A stretch of DNA of 64,000 nt, taken from Sipunculus nudus (taxonomy: Eukaryota; Annelida; Sipuncula; Golfingiida; Sipunculidae). The translations under genes were made by a program, and so were the position numbers. Positions 23,329-34,534 of the stretch are shown here, piece by piece. The DNA lies in NCBI GenBank assembly GCA_026874595.1, contig CM049312.1, positions 76,789,429-76,853,428 on the forward strand, read 5' to 3'. The notes beneath the pieces are model-generated. The model was not told the origin of the DNA and did not search any database. It saw nothing but the letters and a program-made list of their open reading frames with translations. Positions within the stretch are counted from its first letter, which is position 1. Every line of letters starts with the position of its first letter.

Positions 23329-23348
23329 GGGGGGGGGGGGGGGGGGGG
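23329..23348. repeat. Poly-G tract (20 G)
   Basis: An uninterrupted G run, a candidate G-quadruplex or length-variable homopolymer. Confidence 0.95.
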
Positions 23349-23349
23349 A

Positions 23350-23968
23350 GTACTCTCTCCTGTTGTTGAATTTCATGATAAAGAAGATGATGGTAGTCTT
23401 CTGGATGGTTTATGGTTCATTATAATCAACTTTTAAACCTAGCAGCCTTCTGCTTGACAAAAAACAAGTCCACGAGCACAGTTGTGGAAGAACAGTATGG
23501 CCATCATAAAAAAAAAATATTTTTTGTTTCCAGTTGAGCACCCCGGTGAAATTTTCTTTTACTTACATCGACCATACATGATATTTTTTTTTTCTCACAG
23601 TGGTCAGTTTAAATGCTTGATACTACAGTCCCATAATCTAATTCAACATAATCACAAGATTCAGGAGAGCCAGTGTTGAATTGCAGGCTACAACTACATT
23701 CCAAATGTATGTCTGAGCTTTTAAATCATTATCTAATAGAGGACACATTCTAACATTAAAGTTCCATTCATCCCATAAGAACTGCGACCTGGTTTTATTT
23801 TAGAGACGATAGTCTTGCTTACCACTGACCTGAGACATGCATCAAACCTGACACAATGTCTGATGTATGTCTGCCTATGTGTGGATTTCAAAGAGAAATC
23901 TAAAAGTATTTTGAAGAAGAATTTAAAACATCAGGAAAATTTTGCTTCCAGGTATCTTGCTGGTCCCA
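23350..23968. other. Unannotated sequence left of the satellite
   Basis: Nothing recognised apart from A/T runs. Confidence 0.4.
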
Positions 23969-24847
23969 GCCTTATCAAGACCATGAGTTGTAACATTACG
24001 TTGGGAGTGTAAAAGATTGGCTGTCACTGTGACACTATCCAAGCCATATCAAGACCATATGTTGTAACATTACTTTGGGAGTGTAAAAGATTAGCTGTCA
24101 CTGTGACACTATCCACACCTTATCAAGACCATATGTTGTAACATTACTTTAGGAGTGTAAAAGATTGGCTGTCACTGTGACACTATCCACTCCTTATCAA
24201 GACCATATGTTGTAACATTACTTTGGGAGTGTAAAAGATTAGCTGTCACTGTGACACTATCCACACCTTATCAAGACCATATGTTGTAACATTACTTTAG
24301 GAGTGTAAAAGATTGGCTGTCACTGTGACACTATCCACTCCTTATCAAGACCATATGTTGTAACATTACTTTGGGAGTGTAAAAGATTAGCTGTCACTGT
24401 GACACTATCCACACCTTATCAAGACCATATGTTGTAACATTACTTTAGGAGTGTAAAAGATTGGCTGTCACTGTGACACTATCCACTCCTTATCAAGACC
24501 ATATGTTGTAACATTACTTTGGGAGTGTAAAAGATTAGCTGTCACTGTGACACTATCCACACCTTATCAAGACCATATGTTGTAACATTACTTTAGGAGT
24601 GTAAAAGATTGGCTGTTACTGTGACACTATCCACTCCTTATCAAGACCATATGTTGTAACATTACTTTGGGAGTGTAAAAGATTAGCTGTCACTGTGACA
24701 CAATCCACACCTTATCAAGACCATATGTTGTAACGTTACTTTAGGAGTGTAAAAGATTGGCTGTCACTGTGACACTATCCACTCCTTATCAAAACCATAT
24801 GTTGTAACATAACTTTGGGAGTGTAAAAGATTAACTGTCACTCTGAC
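23969..24847. repeat. 74-bp satellite with 148-bp dimeric order, block 1
   Basis: About 12 head-to-tail units containing TTATCAAGACCATATGTTGT, AACATTACTTTGGGAGTG, TAAAAGATTAGCTG and TGTCACTGTGACA. Adjacent units alternate between two versions (TTTAGGAG..ATTGGCTG..CCACTCC and TTTGGGAG..ATTAGCTG..CCACACC), giving a 148-bp higher-order repeat. Each unit carries the palindrome TGTCACTGTGACA. The block ends in the target duplication CTCTGAC (24841-24847). Confidence 0.95.
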
Positions 24848-25969
24848 CAAGGAGTTTACAGGGATGGAGTATCAAGTGAGAGTCTGGCCGTGTCGGATGT
24901 TGCTGACGGGGGTCATAAAACTCGCTGCTCAATGGCACACAGAGATGCCGCTGATAAGCCCGGCGCTAATTGATTCAGCGCAAGAGACCACCCTTCGGCG
25001 TGACTTCGGAACAGCTCGTTAGTTCCCGGAGACCACCAATGTGAACTAACGCAAGACCCACTGAAATTCCAAATAAAAATGTACATTTAAACTCAATGCA
25101 ATAAATATGTTTCCACAGTTTAACAAAATAATTACAGGATTTTATAGTACCGGTATTTTTATAAATATTTTGACAGGGATGAGTAAGTTTCTCCCGAAAT
25201 TTATCTCCGGTAGTACTTAATATAAATTTTTTAAACAATCATAAGTTTGAACACCATATTTCCATATGTGTGGGAAACGTGTGTGAAGGTTTCGTTGCTA
25301 ATGACGCCTGAGCTATAGCTTGCTGCGGTACATATGGGCGATAATACGAGAACAACGCCGTCAGTGACAGAGCGGACAATGGCTCGCTGTTATCCATCAA
25401 AATAAAAATCATCCGAGCATAAGCTAAAAATTTTTTTTTATCGTCGGAATACTATAATACATGGCCAATTATTAATATAAGTCAGAAGTGTGGGAACTGA
25501 TGGAATTTTTTATAATTCCGAAGTTATTCAGGGAAAGTAAGGTTTACACTTACCAGTCGTCCGTCATGAATCACGGCATAAGTTGATGTAGAGTGTCCGC
25601 ATCTATCCAAAAATTGGTCAAGTGATTCCTCAACACGAGACCTCTCTAGATATATTTGTTGCGCATAATTCTTGACAAAACAAACCATTTGCGCATTCAT
25701 AATTCCGGTCAATGTTATTTCAGTGATTTACTGCTCAGTTACTGGATATACCGCCCTCGCTTCAGCGAGCTACAGCGGACCGCAGAAGTAACATCTAGCA
25801 GGCTCGCTTAATCAAAGGCCATGCCGCCGCTGCGCCTGACATCGCGGCACAATAGGCGTACAATAGAGTTAATGGGCTTATCATGTCTTAATTGCAATTA
25901 GCGCAAGACTGACACTCGCGACCTGGCAGGGCTTCTGACAGTTGTTACTCCAGTCCTGTAAACTCCTTG
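24848..25969. mobile_element. 1.12-kb TIR transposon inserted in the satellite
   Basis: Termini are CAAGGAGTTTACAGG and its exact reverse complement. Similarity continues imperfectly to about 31 bp (TGGAGTAtCAAgTG versus TGGAGTAaCAAcTG). The element is flanked by CTCTGAC at 24841-24847 and again at 25970-25976, a 7-bp target duplication. Joining the flanks gives the satellite consensus with one base difference present in both copies. The interior is CpG-rich, unlike the satellite, and contains a first-exon-like ORF on the minus strand. I recognise no transposase. The superfamily is unclear: 7-8-bp duplications occur in hAT and P-type elements. Confidence 0.85.
25554..25700 (-). CDS. First-exon-like ORF inside the TIR element
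   Basis: Exactly 49 codons from an ATG with A at -3 (GGAATTATGA) to a consensus donor CTG/GTAAGTG, ending in phase 0. The product begins MNAQMVCFVKNYAQQIYLER and ends CGHSTSTYAVIHDGRL. It is hydrophilic, with an amphipathic helix-like middle (RVEESLDQFLDRC). I do not recognise it. Candidates are exon 1 of the element's own (otherwise missing) transposase, a host exon captured by the transposon, or an alternative 5' exon supplied to a minus-strand gene downstream. The surrounding CpG-rich sequence would suit a promoter. No matching downstream exon has been shown. Confidence 0.45.
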
Positions 25970-26310
25970 CTCTGACACTATCCACACCATATCAAGACCA
26001 TATGTTGTAACATTACTTTAGGAGTGTAAAAGATTGGCTGTCACTGTAACACTATCCACTCCTTATCAAGACCATATGTTGTAACATTACTTTGGGAGTG
26101 TAAAAGATTAACTGTCACAGTGACATTATCCACACCTTATCATGACCATATGTTGTAACATTACTTTGGGAGTGTAAAAGATTAGCTGTCACTGTGACAC
26201 TATCCACACCTTATCAAGACCATATGTTTTAACATTACTTTGGGAGTGTAAAAATTAGCTGTCACTGTGACACTATCCAAGCCTTATCAAGACCATAAGT
26301 TGTAACATTA
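25970..26310. repeat. 74-bp satellite, block 2
   Basis: About five units, the last interrupted after ..AACATTA by a TA-targeted transposon. The units are mostly of the TTTGGGAG type, so the strict dimer order is lost here. Confidence 0.95.
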
Positions 26311-27391
26311 CCGTATTTATTCTAATTTGGCGACCACTTAAAAATAATTAATTTTCTCAGAGGTCGAGATAATGGAGGATATTTGAAAAATATCTTCATG
26401 CAGAATTTGCGGTGGTCGAGATATTAGAGGCATACAGTTTGATAACCTTCCGTAGAGACGCAGAGCCGCGCCGACACTCGAGCGGTCATATGAATTGAGT
26501 GATAATTTGGTCGTATATAAGTTTGTTTTGTTAGCTTAACAGTATTTTCTACAAACGGGCTTCCAACCGTCACATGAATTATACGCAGTCCGCAAATGAT
26601 TAATCAAACTGAGCTCAATCACTTTACAAAATGATCACTACTTCGCGTACGATCACTTGACATAGACGGCAACTCATGTTACCACCAGTTGTTTCAAGTT
26701 AACCCGCCAGGCGGCGATATCGGCGGGCCGAAAAGGGCCAAGCAGCTGCATCAAGTTAGAAGAAGACTTTATCAAAAATAACTGCCTATTATCAGATAAC
26801 TTTTATTTGCATAATACGTAATAAATATAGGAAAGTAAAGGCACGTTAAAATATATACGACCGGAAATGGTCCTAGCTCGCGTGCCCTCGATCGGGCCCT
26901 GTTTGGTACGCGCGGTCACCCATCCAAAAAGTAACCGGGGTCGTTTAAACTTAACTAAGATGACAGTTCCTCCTGTGTCATAGTCGTTCCACCACGCGTG
27001 CTTTGCAGCATATTGCAAATGTTATTGCTGAAGATCCCACGTGAATTGCACACGAGGCACGTGCATACCAGGAATGGTACACAAGTTTGATTCATCACAG
27101 ACACCCATTTGGTTCTTGAACGCTTTATCATGTTTATATATTATGAAAAACGCATCTTTGTATCTTTATAAATTTTATTGGAAGCAAGTTTGATGTGGAT
27201 GCCCAGTGTAATATGAATCTGGTCAGATACAAACTGCGGTGCCCGTGAGAGACGGAGGCATTTCACCTTAACATCATTGACAGAAAACATCGTCGGCAGT
27301 CGAGAAATTAGAGTCATTTTAGAAATTACGCTTTGAAAATATTTTTGGGGGTCGAGAAATAAGAGGGATCGCCAAACTGGAATAAATACGG
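26311..27391. mobile_element. 1.08-kb TA-flanked TIR transposon (Tc1/mariner-type, non-autonomous)
   Basis: The left end CCGTATTTATTCTAATTTGG and the right end (reverse complement) CCGTATTTATTCCAGTTTGG match over about 24 bp with few differences. TA occurs on both sides (26309-26310 and 27392-27393), and excising the element restores the satellite ACATTACTTTGGG. TA duplications are diagnostic of the Tc1/mariner superfamily. 'GGTCGAGA(A/T)A' motifs recur near both ends in subterminal positions. A 71-codon minus-strand frame inside (27018-26803) has no transposase signature. Confidence 0.85.
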
Positions 27392-27870
27392 TACTTTGGG
27401 AGTGTAAAAATTAGCTGTCACTGTGACACTATCCACACCTTATCAAGACCATATGTTGTAACATTACTTTGGGAGTGTAAAAGATTAGCTGTCACTGTGA
27501 CACTATCCACACCTTATCAAGACCATATGTTGTAACATTACTTTGGGAGTGTAAAAATTAGCTGTCACTGTGACACTTTCCAATCCTTATCAAGACCATA
27601 AGTTGTAACATTACTTTGGGAGTGTTAAAGATTAGCTATCACTGTGACACAATCGAAGCCTTATCAAGACCACAAGTTGTAACATTACTTTGGGAGTGTA
27701 AAAGATTAACTGTTACTGTGACACTATCCAAGCCTTATCAAGACCACAAGTTGTAACATTACTTTGGGAGTGTAAAAGATTAACTGTTACTGTGACACTA
27801 TCCAAGCCTTATCAAGACCATAGGTTGTAACAGTACTTTGGGAGTGTAAAAGATCAGCTGTCACTGTGAC
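27392..27870. repeat. 74-bp satellite, block 3
   Basis: About six units plus a partial one, more diverged than block 1 (CACAAGTTGT and TTAACTGTTACTGTG variants). It ends at TCACTGTGAC next to a coding-like segment. Confidence 0.9.
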
Positions 27871-28035
27871 AAACACAGGCAATATATTATCTTCAGAAGG
27901 AATAAACCCATGAAGTTTCAATGTGTCTAAACCAGTTTCTGCCTGGCTCTGACCAACACCTGAGATCCTGTATGGCTGATTGTAGCTCTCGCACCTGACT
28001 GGAAGGCGCCAGACTGGCACACCCTGTGATGGAGC
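27871..28035 (-). CDS. Coding-like segment abutting the satellite, unidentified
   Basis: After an acceptor-like GATCATGTGCAG/GCTCC the phase-0 frame reads APSQGVPVWRLPVRCESYNQ, then PYRISGVGQSQAETGLD, TLKLHGFIPSEDNILPVFV. It is codon-like in composition throughout. No clear donor is present before the satellite begins at its 3' side; the best is CTCAG/GTGTTG at about 27962. The exon may therefore be shortened or the satellite may have overrun its donor. I do not recognise the protein. It lies on the same strand as the metallopeptidase exons. Confidence 0.4.
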
Positions 28036-28039
28036 CTGC

Positions 28040-29145
28040 ACATGATCAACTCATGGAAAAAAAGTTGAACAGAGTATGATTAGAAGTAAAGAAAATATTA
28101 CAAACCAACACTGAAACAGGGGACCCATAGGTCTCGGCGCTCAGCTGAAGTTTGAAATTTTTGCAAATGCAAAATATTCTTTGTGATGTTTTTCATATAT
28201 ATTAGCATATGGGAAGCTAAGAGGAAAGGGGCCCTCCTACTTGGTTATATTAAATTTCTAAATATATGATTGCAAAACCTATACTCAGACAAGACTGTTA
28301 TGAAGAAAACAGTAAAAGTTTTGAGATTCTGTGATGCATATGAAAAATTTACAGATGGACAGGCAAGTGGATAGAATGGACTAATACCTTTATTTCACTT
28401 TCAAGGGAATAATGCATTTAAGTTTATATATAAGCCTATTTTTTTTAGCATATCCACTTTTTCCATTAATAGTTTTTATCTCATTTATATTTATGTTCAC
28501 AGGTTTTATAAATTTGTAATTAAAAAAATCTGAAAATATAATTTAAAATATCAGAATTCTAAGTTGCAATCATTATATATCCAATGTGTAGCTCATATTG
28601 GGTCATATAATGCATACACATATATTTTATTAATTCTAAATCACAAATGTTTAAGCTGAATTTAAAAGAAAATAATGCAACAACATGGCATCTTCAAGAT
28701 TATCCCTTAAAAACTATTGAAAAGTTTTGCACATTGGAGTTTTTAGTACATGCTTAATTTTATTCACCGAAACAAAATAAAAGATTCAGTAAATTTGATA
28801 AAATAAAATCATCTTTTCAAATAAAGTATATACACTGTTGGTTGAATGAGGGACAAAAAATATCACTGGCTAATTACTATCTCAGCTATAATTTATTACT
28901 GGAATTAATAGTTAATTTCACACCTGGTGAAGTTTTTACTCTTCTGAAGTAAGGAATTACTTATCTGATGAATATCCACACTTTCATTGCAATACACCAT
29001 TTTGTGGACACAATTAAATGTGCACTTTAATCATTATAGCTCAGGTGGTACAATACAAAATCTAAAATGTAGCATAGCCAAGAATAACAATGAATAAAAT
29101 ACAGAAAATTATAACATTCATCTAGTTAATGCGCCATCTGGGGGA
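28040..29145. other. Unannotated sequence with one S2 tail module
   Basis: GGGGACCCATAGGTCTCGGC followed by GCTCAGCTG at about 28110-28138 is an isolated S2 end module. The rest is AT-rich and unrecognised. Confidence 0.45.
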
Positions 29146-29148
29146 GGA

Positions 29149-29241
29149 GGGGGGGGGGGGAGTGCAGGGCAGAGGGGAAACCTGCTAGAAGTGGCTGAGC
29201 TGAGCCAAGGCAAGCTGCCTGGGGGGGGGGGGGGGGGGGGG
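29149..29241. repeat. Two poly-G tracts
   Basis: A G-rich run ending at 29160 and a 21-base G run at 29221-29241, about 60 bp apart. Confidence 0.9.
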
Positions 29242-29309
29242 TTACATAACACAAGTGAGGGCTGTACTACTAGGTGGACTAGATGTAAACAACACATGAC
29301 ATGGTGTAT

Positions 29310-30008
29310 GAAAACTTGAATAGAAGCTACACTTTTCAATCAATTCCTTTGAAATTTCAGATTTTAAAAGTTTAAATCCCTATGTATATAAGCTGTGAAA
29401 ATTAAATCAACAGTGCTTACAGGGAAAAAATGTGCCATTGACAAAGTTGGACAAAATTTAGGGATTGATTTTTTATTTATGCTAATAACTTGAAAAATTT
29501 GCAAAATTCAGATCTAATTTTGGATAAACAACTGAATCTTTATTAAATCAAGTTATATTACTGAAAAAAAAGTCTCCAGCTTCAGCAATTCTCATGTTAA
29601 GTGGGTAAATATATTTCCAAATATTTTTAAAATTGCATTATATTTGGGCCCATAACTTCAAATAATATGCATGCTGACCTAATTTTTGGTATATTCATAG
29701 AAAATTTATGGAAGAATATGAATTCTAAATATGATCAATAAAAGATCAGTGGTTTTGAAATTAGGCTGCCTTGAAGTGTAACAATGGCTTTTTTTTAAGG
29801 AAAATGGAGGTTTTTCCTTAATATCTTGAAGGAACAAAGTCCAAGTGACCCAATTTTCAGTATGGTAGGAGATTTTAGGGACATCTAAAAGTATGCACAA
29901 TTTTGGATTCGTAGGTCTAACGGTTTCAAAATGTGCCCTGTTGACGGACGGACAAAGGACAAAAGACCACGACTATAGCTCAGATGACTTATAGTCAGCT
30001 GAGCTAAA
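29310..30008 (+). repeat. Family D pearl-like element, copy 1
   Basis: Contains the family D blocks: 'CAGTGCTTACAGG', 'GTGCCATTGACAAAGTTGG', 'TTTGGGCCCATAACTT', 'AGTGTAACAATGG', 'GGTTTTTCCTTAATATCTTG'. These are followed by GACGGACGGACAAAGGAC and the 3' hairpin (AGCTCAG A TGACT / AGTCA G CTGAGCT) at 29977-30006 with trailing AAAA. Confidence 0.85.
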
Positions 30009-30009
30009 A

Positions 30010-31860
30010 AATTGTGAATGTCTTTTTTTATCATAAATATATTTATTTTGAATGCCATAATTTTACTCAACAGGAATAATTTTTACACAGGATCATGCCC
30101 CTGCTTTCAGATTTGCTTTTATTCACTTCACTCTGGAGTTATCAGGCACTCTGAACAAAGTAAAAAAAAAAGATTATTATTTCATGTATAATTCTATGCC
30201 CCAGTTTAATTTCTTTCTGTTGAATTTTTTACCTGAATTTAAATCTAAACATCTAAATTGATCCAACCTAGCACCCCATAATCCTGAACTACAACTATTA
30301 TGTATACCATCTGAACTGCATTTGAATCTGCAGACACAAAGTGCAGCTATAAATAGACATGCGGCCGTAAAAAGAGATTCTTCAGTAAATCCAAAATATA
30401 GTTATTACTTACAACCCCTGATAACGAAATAATCAATTAATGTACCATAAATGCCCCTTAATCTATTAAACATCACTTCTAAACACTGGTAATAGCCCTT
30501 CCTGACTTTTTGTGAATCTGGACCTAGCTAATCAGGGTGGATGAGTATTATATGCAGGCAACAACCAACGTTATTTCCCCTTGAATTTAGTCAAAGTGGC
30601 ATAGCAGACAGACTTTTATTGCAAAGGGTAACTCCCCAAAATGAAAGTAAGAGTTAATACAAGGTAAACAGTTAACAAACTGTACCTGACTTTGTTATTC
30701 TAATCTTTTCCACGCTGTACTTTAATAAACGTCATGCATCACTTTTCAGCTCCTGTGCCAATTTGGTTTTCTCATTTTCAGCTCAAGGGCCGACTTTATA
30801 GTCAACAACACTGTAAACACAGTACAAATAGGTTAATGCTTTCCTCCGAGGTATTCCGGCTGTTCAATAATTGACACAAACAGCTAACTACTACATAAAC
30901 TGTGCATTGCTGCATCCTGGGAAGCGTTCTAGCTGCCGAATCTCGTTATGGATCCTAACCACAAAACATTATCCAAACTCAGCTGCCCCTTGTTCATGGT
31001 CAAACTATTTCACTTGCAGTTTTCAATTACTTGTGATGTTTACCAGCGTCATTATCTGACACTGACTTGATTTGATTAATCACCTTTATCAGTTCACTTT
31101 TGCTCTCCCAGCTGTGTGTTCAATCCTGAAAATTTATCAATGTATCAATGTAAAAAATGTTATTTTGATTTATGACTAATGTAATACACTGAAAATTTAG
31201 GCAACAAGCTTTTTTTACCTAGCTAAAATGATTGAATGATAGACCATATCTATGTACCTGGGATTTAAAGTAGACCTGAAAAGGACAAATGTTAACAAAA
31301 TTTTCCATGAGCCATGATTTTAGAGAAATTTAATGATAATTTAAAACAAGGGACCTATGGGTCACTGTGCTCAGCTGACGTTAACCTTGAAGGTAAAAAA
31401 AGTTGATTCATAATTCTCAATTGCATCATCATAAATCTCAATCTTGTCAGATAACACCACATCATGCATACAAATGTTTATTTATTTTTACCACAAAAAT
31501 AAATCTGCAAAACAATAAATATCTAAAAAAATACTTGATTTAGATTTCACAATTTTTAATTGAGTCTTTATTTATCCATAATGTGCTTCATATTTTATCA
31601 TAATTTAAGCATACTGATGGGTTCCATTATGATTGGTAAAATCATTTAAAAGAAAAATGATTTCTTTAAAAATGCTACATTACACAACATTGCATCTTCT
31701 GGATTACACCTTGAATTACTTTTTCAAGGAAAGTTTTTGCATATCAGAGTGGAAACAGCATTACAATTAAGGAGATACAGTGAAAACAATAACAATACTG
31801 CATAACACTTGGTGGGTTGGGTTGGGGGGGGGGGTGATTGGGGTGGTGATATGAGAATAA
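30010..31860. other. Unannotated sequence with one S2 tail module
   Basis: AAGGGACCTATGGGTCACTG then TGCTCAGCTG at about 31348-31376 is another isolated S2 end module. A G-run lies at 31824-31834. No gene recognised. Confidence 0.4.
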
Positions 31861-31868
31861 CTGTACAC

Positions 31869-31959
31869 CTGTCACAGCAGGGGATCTCCCCCAGTGACTG
31901 TAACAAATCAGAAACCTTGGCATAGCTGACTTCAAGTGACCTGGAGTGGGACCCTGCAT
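31869..31959 (-). CDS. Possible 91-nt internal exon, unidentified
   Basis: Bounded by TTGATTACAGATTACAG/AT (acceptor) and TGTGACAG/GTGTAC (a usable but non-ideal donor). The frame between them reads AGSHSRSLEVSYAKVSDLLQ then SLGEIPCCDR. It starts with two bases completing a codon and ends two bases into one. That end phase would be compatible with the one-base start of the active-site exon at 16625, but the 15-kb gap and other coding-like segments between make a direct join unproven. Confidence 0.35.
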
Positions 31960-31999
31960 CTGTAATCTGTAATCAAATCAAATGACTACAATAGAGCCT

Positions 32000-32727
32000 C
32001 AAGAAAAAAATCAATAACTAGCTTAATTTTCAAGCTTTTATTTCCAAATTTCAGATTTAAACAAATAAAATATTTATGTTTACATGCTGTGAAAATCATA
32101 TCAATGGTACTTACAGGAAAAAAACGTGCCATGGTCAAAGTTGGGCAAAATTTAAGGTACTGATTTTATTTTTATGCTAATTACTTAAAAAATTTACAAA
32201 ATTCAGATCTAATTTTGGGTAAACAATTGAATCTTAATTAAACATAGTTATATACTTGGGAAAATAGACTCTAGTTTCAAAATTTTTCATGTTAAGTGAG
32301 TAAATATTTTTCCTGATTTTTTACAAAGTCCATTATGTTTGGGCCCATAACTTAAAGAATTTATACTTAACAGATTTAATTTCTGGCATGTAAATAGTAA
32401 CTATATAGAAGAATATTTATGGTAAATATGAGGAAAAACAGATGAGTGGTTTTGATATTAGGCAGTCCTGAAGTGTGAAAATAGGATTTTAATAAAAAAT
32501 TGAGGTTTTTCCTTAATTTCTCAAAGGAACGAAGTCGCAAAGACCCAGTTTTCGGCTTGGTAGGAGATCTTGGGGACATCTAACATTATGCTGAATTTTG
32601 GATGCCTAGGTCTTACGGTTTCAAAACGTGCCACATTTACGGACGGACGGACAGACGGACGGACGGGCAACGGACAATGGACCACGACTATAGCTCAGAT
32701 GACTTATAGTCAGCTGAGCTAAAAAGT
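32000..32727 (+). repeat. Family D pearl-like element, copy 2
   Basis: Full family D block order, ending with (ACGG)n-type sequence at 32640-32670 and the terminal hairpin at 32692-32720 followed by AAAA. Confidence 0.9.
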
Positions 32728-32729
32728 GG

Positions 32730-34530
32730 AACCCTGCATTAAATAAATTGCAACCACCCCACAACTGTGACCACCTCCACCATTACAACCAATTTTCTTA
32801 GTCCTTAATATATGATCAAGGTTACATAGATTTTCACAAAAACAAACACCCTATATTACGACCACTTTGGTCAGTCCCCAAGATGGTCCAATTGTGGGGT
32901 TTCACTGTGCTCTTACTCATTTATTTATTGGTCTATTGGTCATTAGATACTGACAAATAAAACCAAGTGGATCAGTTCCTTCCTTAAGGTTTAACAGCTT
33001 TCATTCATTTGTCTGAGCTCAAAAGCTGAAGAAGAAAAAAAGACCTTTCTTTGGTGAGGCAAATTATAGATGTTTACATGTGAATATTAGGAAAAGTGTA
33101 CCTTGCATATTTATAAATTCAGAAAACTAAATTCCAGCATTCCAAGTATATTATATTGTCACACAACACATACAGTGGGCATATATTTCCCGGAAACTTT
33201 CACCCAGAAATCTAGATATTCCATTTGAAGTCAAGGGTTACAACAAAACAGGTTTATATTCTTATCACTTCCCAGAATTGGCTTCACCACCATAGACTGG
33301 CTCCTATCTAACATTACAATTCTTCAACAGTTCTTTGGCTTTAGTCTGCTGTTATCTGGCTCAAACTTCAACAAATACAAAGTCCACAAAACTTCTATTG
33401 CCCTCCAAAGCAACTCCTAGGACCAATACTCATCCTTACTTTGATGACACACCCCATCTGGCGCAAATCTACATACCACAACATGTCTGGCTCCCCCTAC
33501 TCAGAACCAGCTTCTATATATACCTATTGAAAAGAAACTTTCTGGAAAATTCTAGTCAACAAATATTCTACAGACTTCATCACATGGAAAGTACCAGCTA
33601 AGCTTTCCAGAAGCATCCAGAATCTTCTATCAGCTAATCATAACAAACCGCAGCCCAGTAAGTTCCAATGCTTGAAACATAAATAAATGGATCTACAGAT
33701 CAACACAACCAATGATAAAAATAAACACAGCATTATTAAGTATTATTAACTTTACCCTGACCATATCTTATTATCTTGTGGGGCCCTCATTTAACACAAC
33801 CTGACCTGGTTATACATTTGTGTCCTTTATAAAAACAAATAACCTGATTTTATTCTGATATTTAAGCCTCACCAACAGGATGGAGAGGCTTATAGTTGTT
33901 GATGAGTTTATTTCTGTATTAATATTTGGGTGAAAATATTTTGTTGGAGGACATACTTAAGTTCCCCCAACTCCCACCCCCAATTCAAAATTTTAAAATT
34001 TTTTTTGGGTAGCTTTTCTGTTTACAACATATTTCCAATAGTACTGATTTCAAAAGCTGATATTTAGGCACAACATTGGTCCTGGGTCACAGGTTTGCAC
34101 CTGATATTTTTTACTTTGATCTTATTCCTAAGGTCGTACAATTCATAGTCGATTCCCTATCTTTGCTCGCTTGCAGGCCTGGGGGCAGGGGTTGGGGGAT
34201 GCTTCTAGAAATTACTTGACAATTGCATACAGCTACTTCTCTAATAAATTTAAAAATTTGAGGATAATATTTTTTTGGGGGGGGGGGGGGGGGGGGGAAG
34301 GGGGTAACACACTGAAATCCACCATGTCTAATCATCCACAAGATACATTGCTTGGACATGAGACAAAATATGTCAAATTGACTGGCCATCTCCTCACTTA
34401 ATATCAAAAACCCTGTTTTTTACCTGATCTAAAGGATCTAAAGCATTTTTCACAAATTCCCTGAATTTTCTCTTTTTATGGATTTCCCTGATTTCCAGGT
34501 TGGTTAGAAACCATAAACTACGGGTAGTCG
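32730..34530. other. Unannotated sequence with a poly-G tract
   Basis: A 21-base G run lies at 34277-34297. A frame of 88 codons at 33335-33601 shows no family or splice support. No other feature seen. Confidence 0.4.
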
Positions 34531-34534
34531 ACAA

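Noticed and set aside
29118-29339. Proline-rich minus frame
   Set aside because: The proline runs are translations of poly-G tracts.
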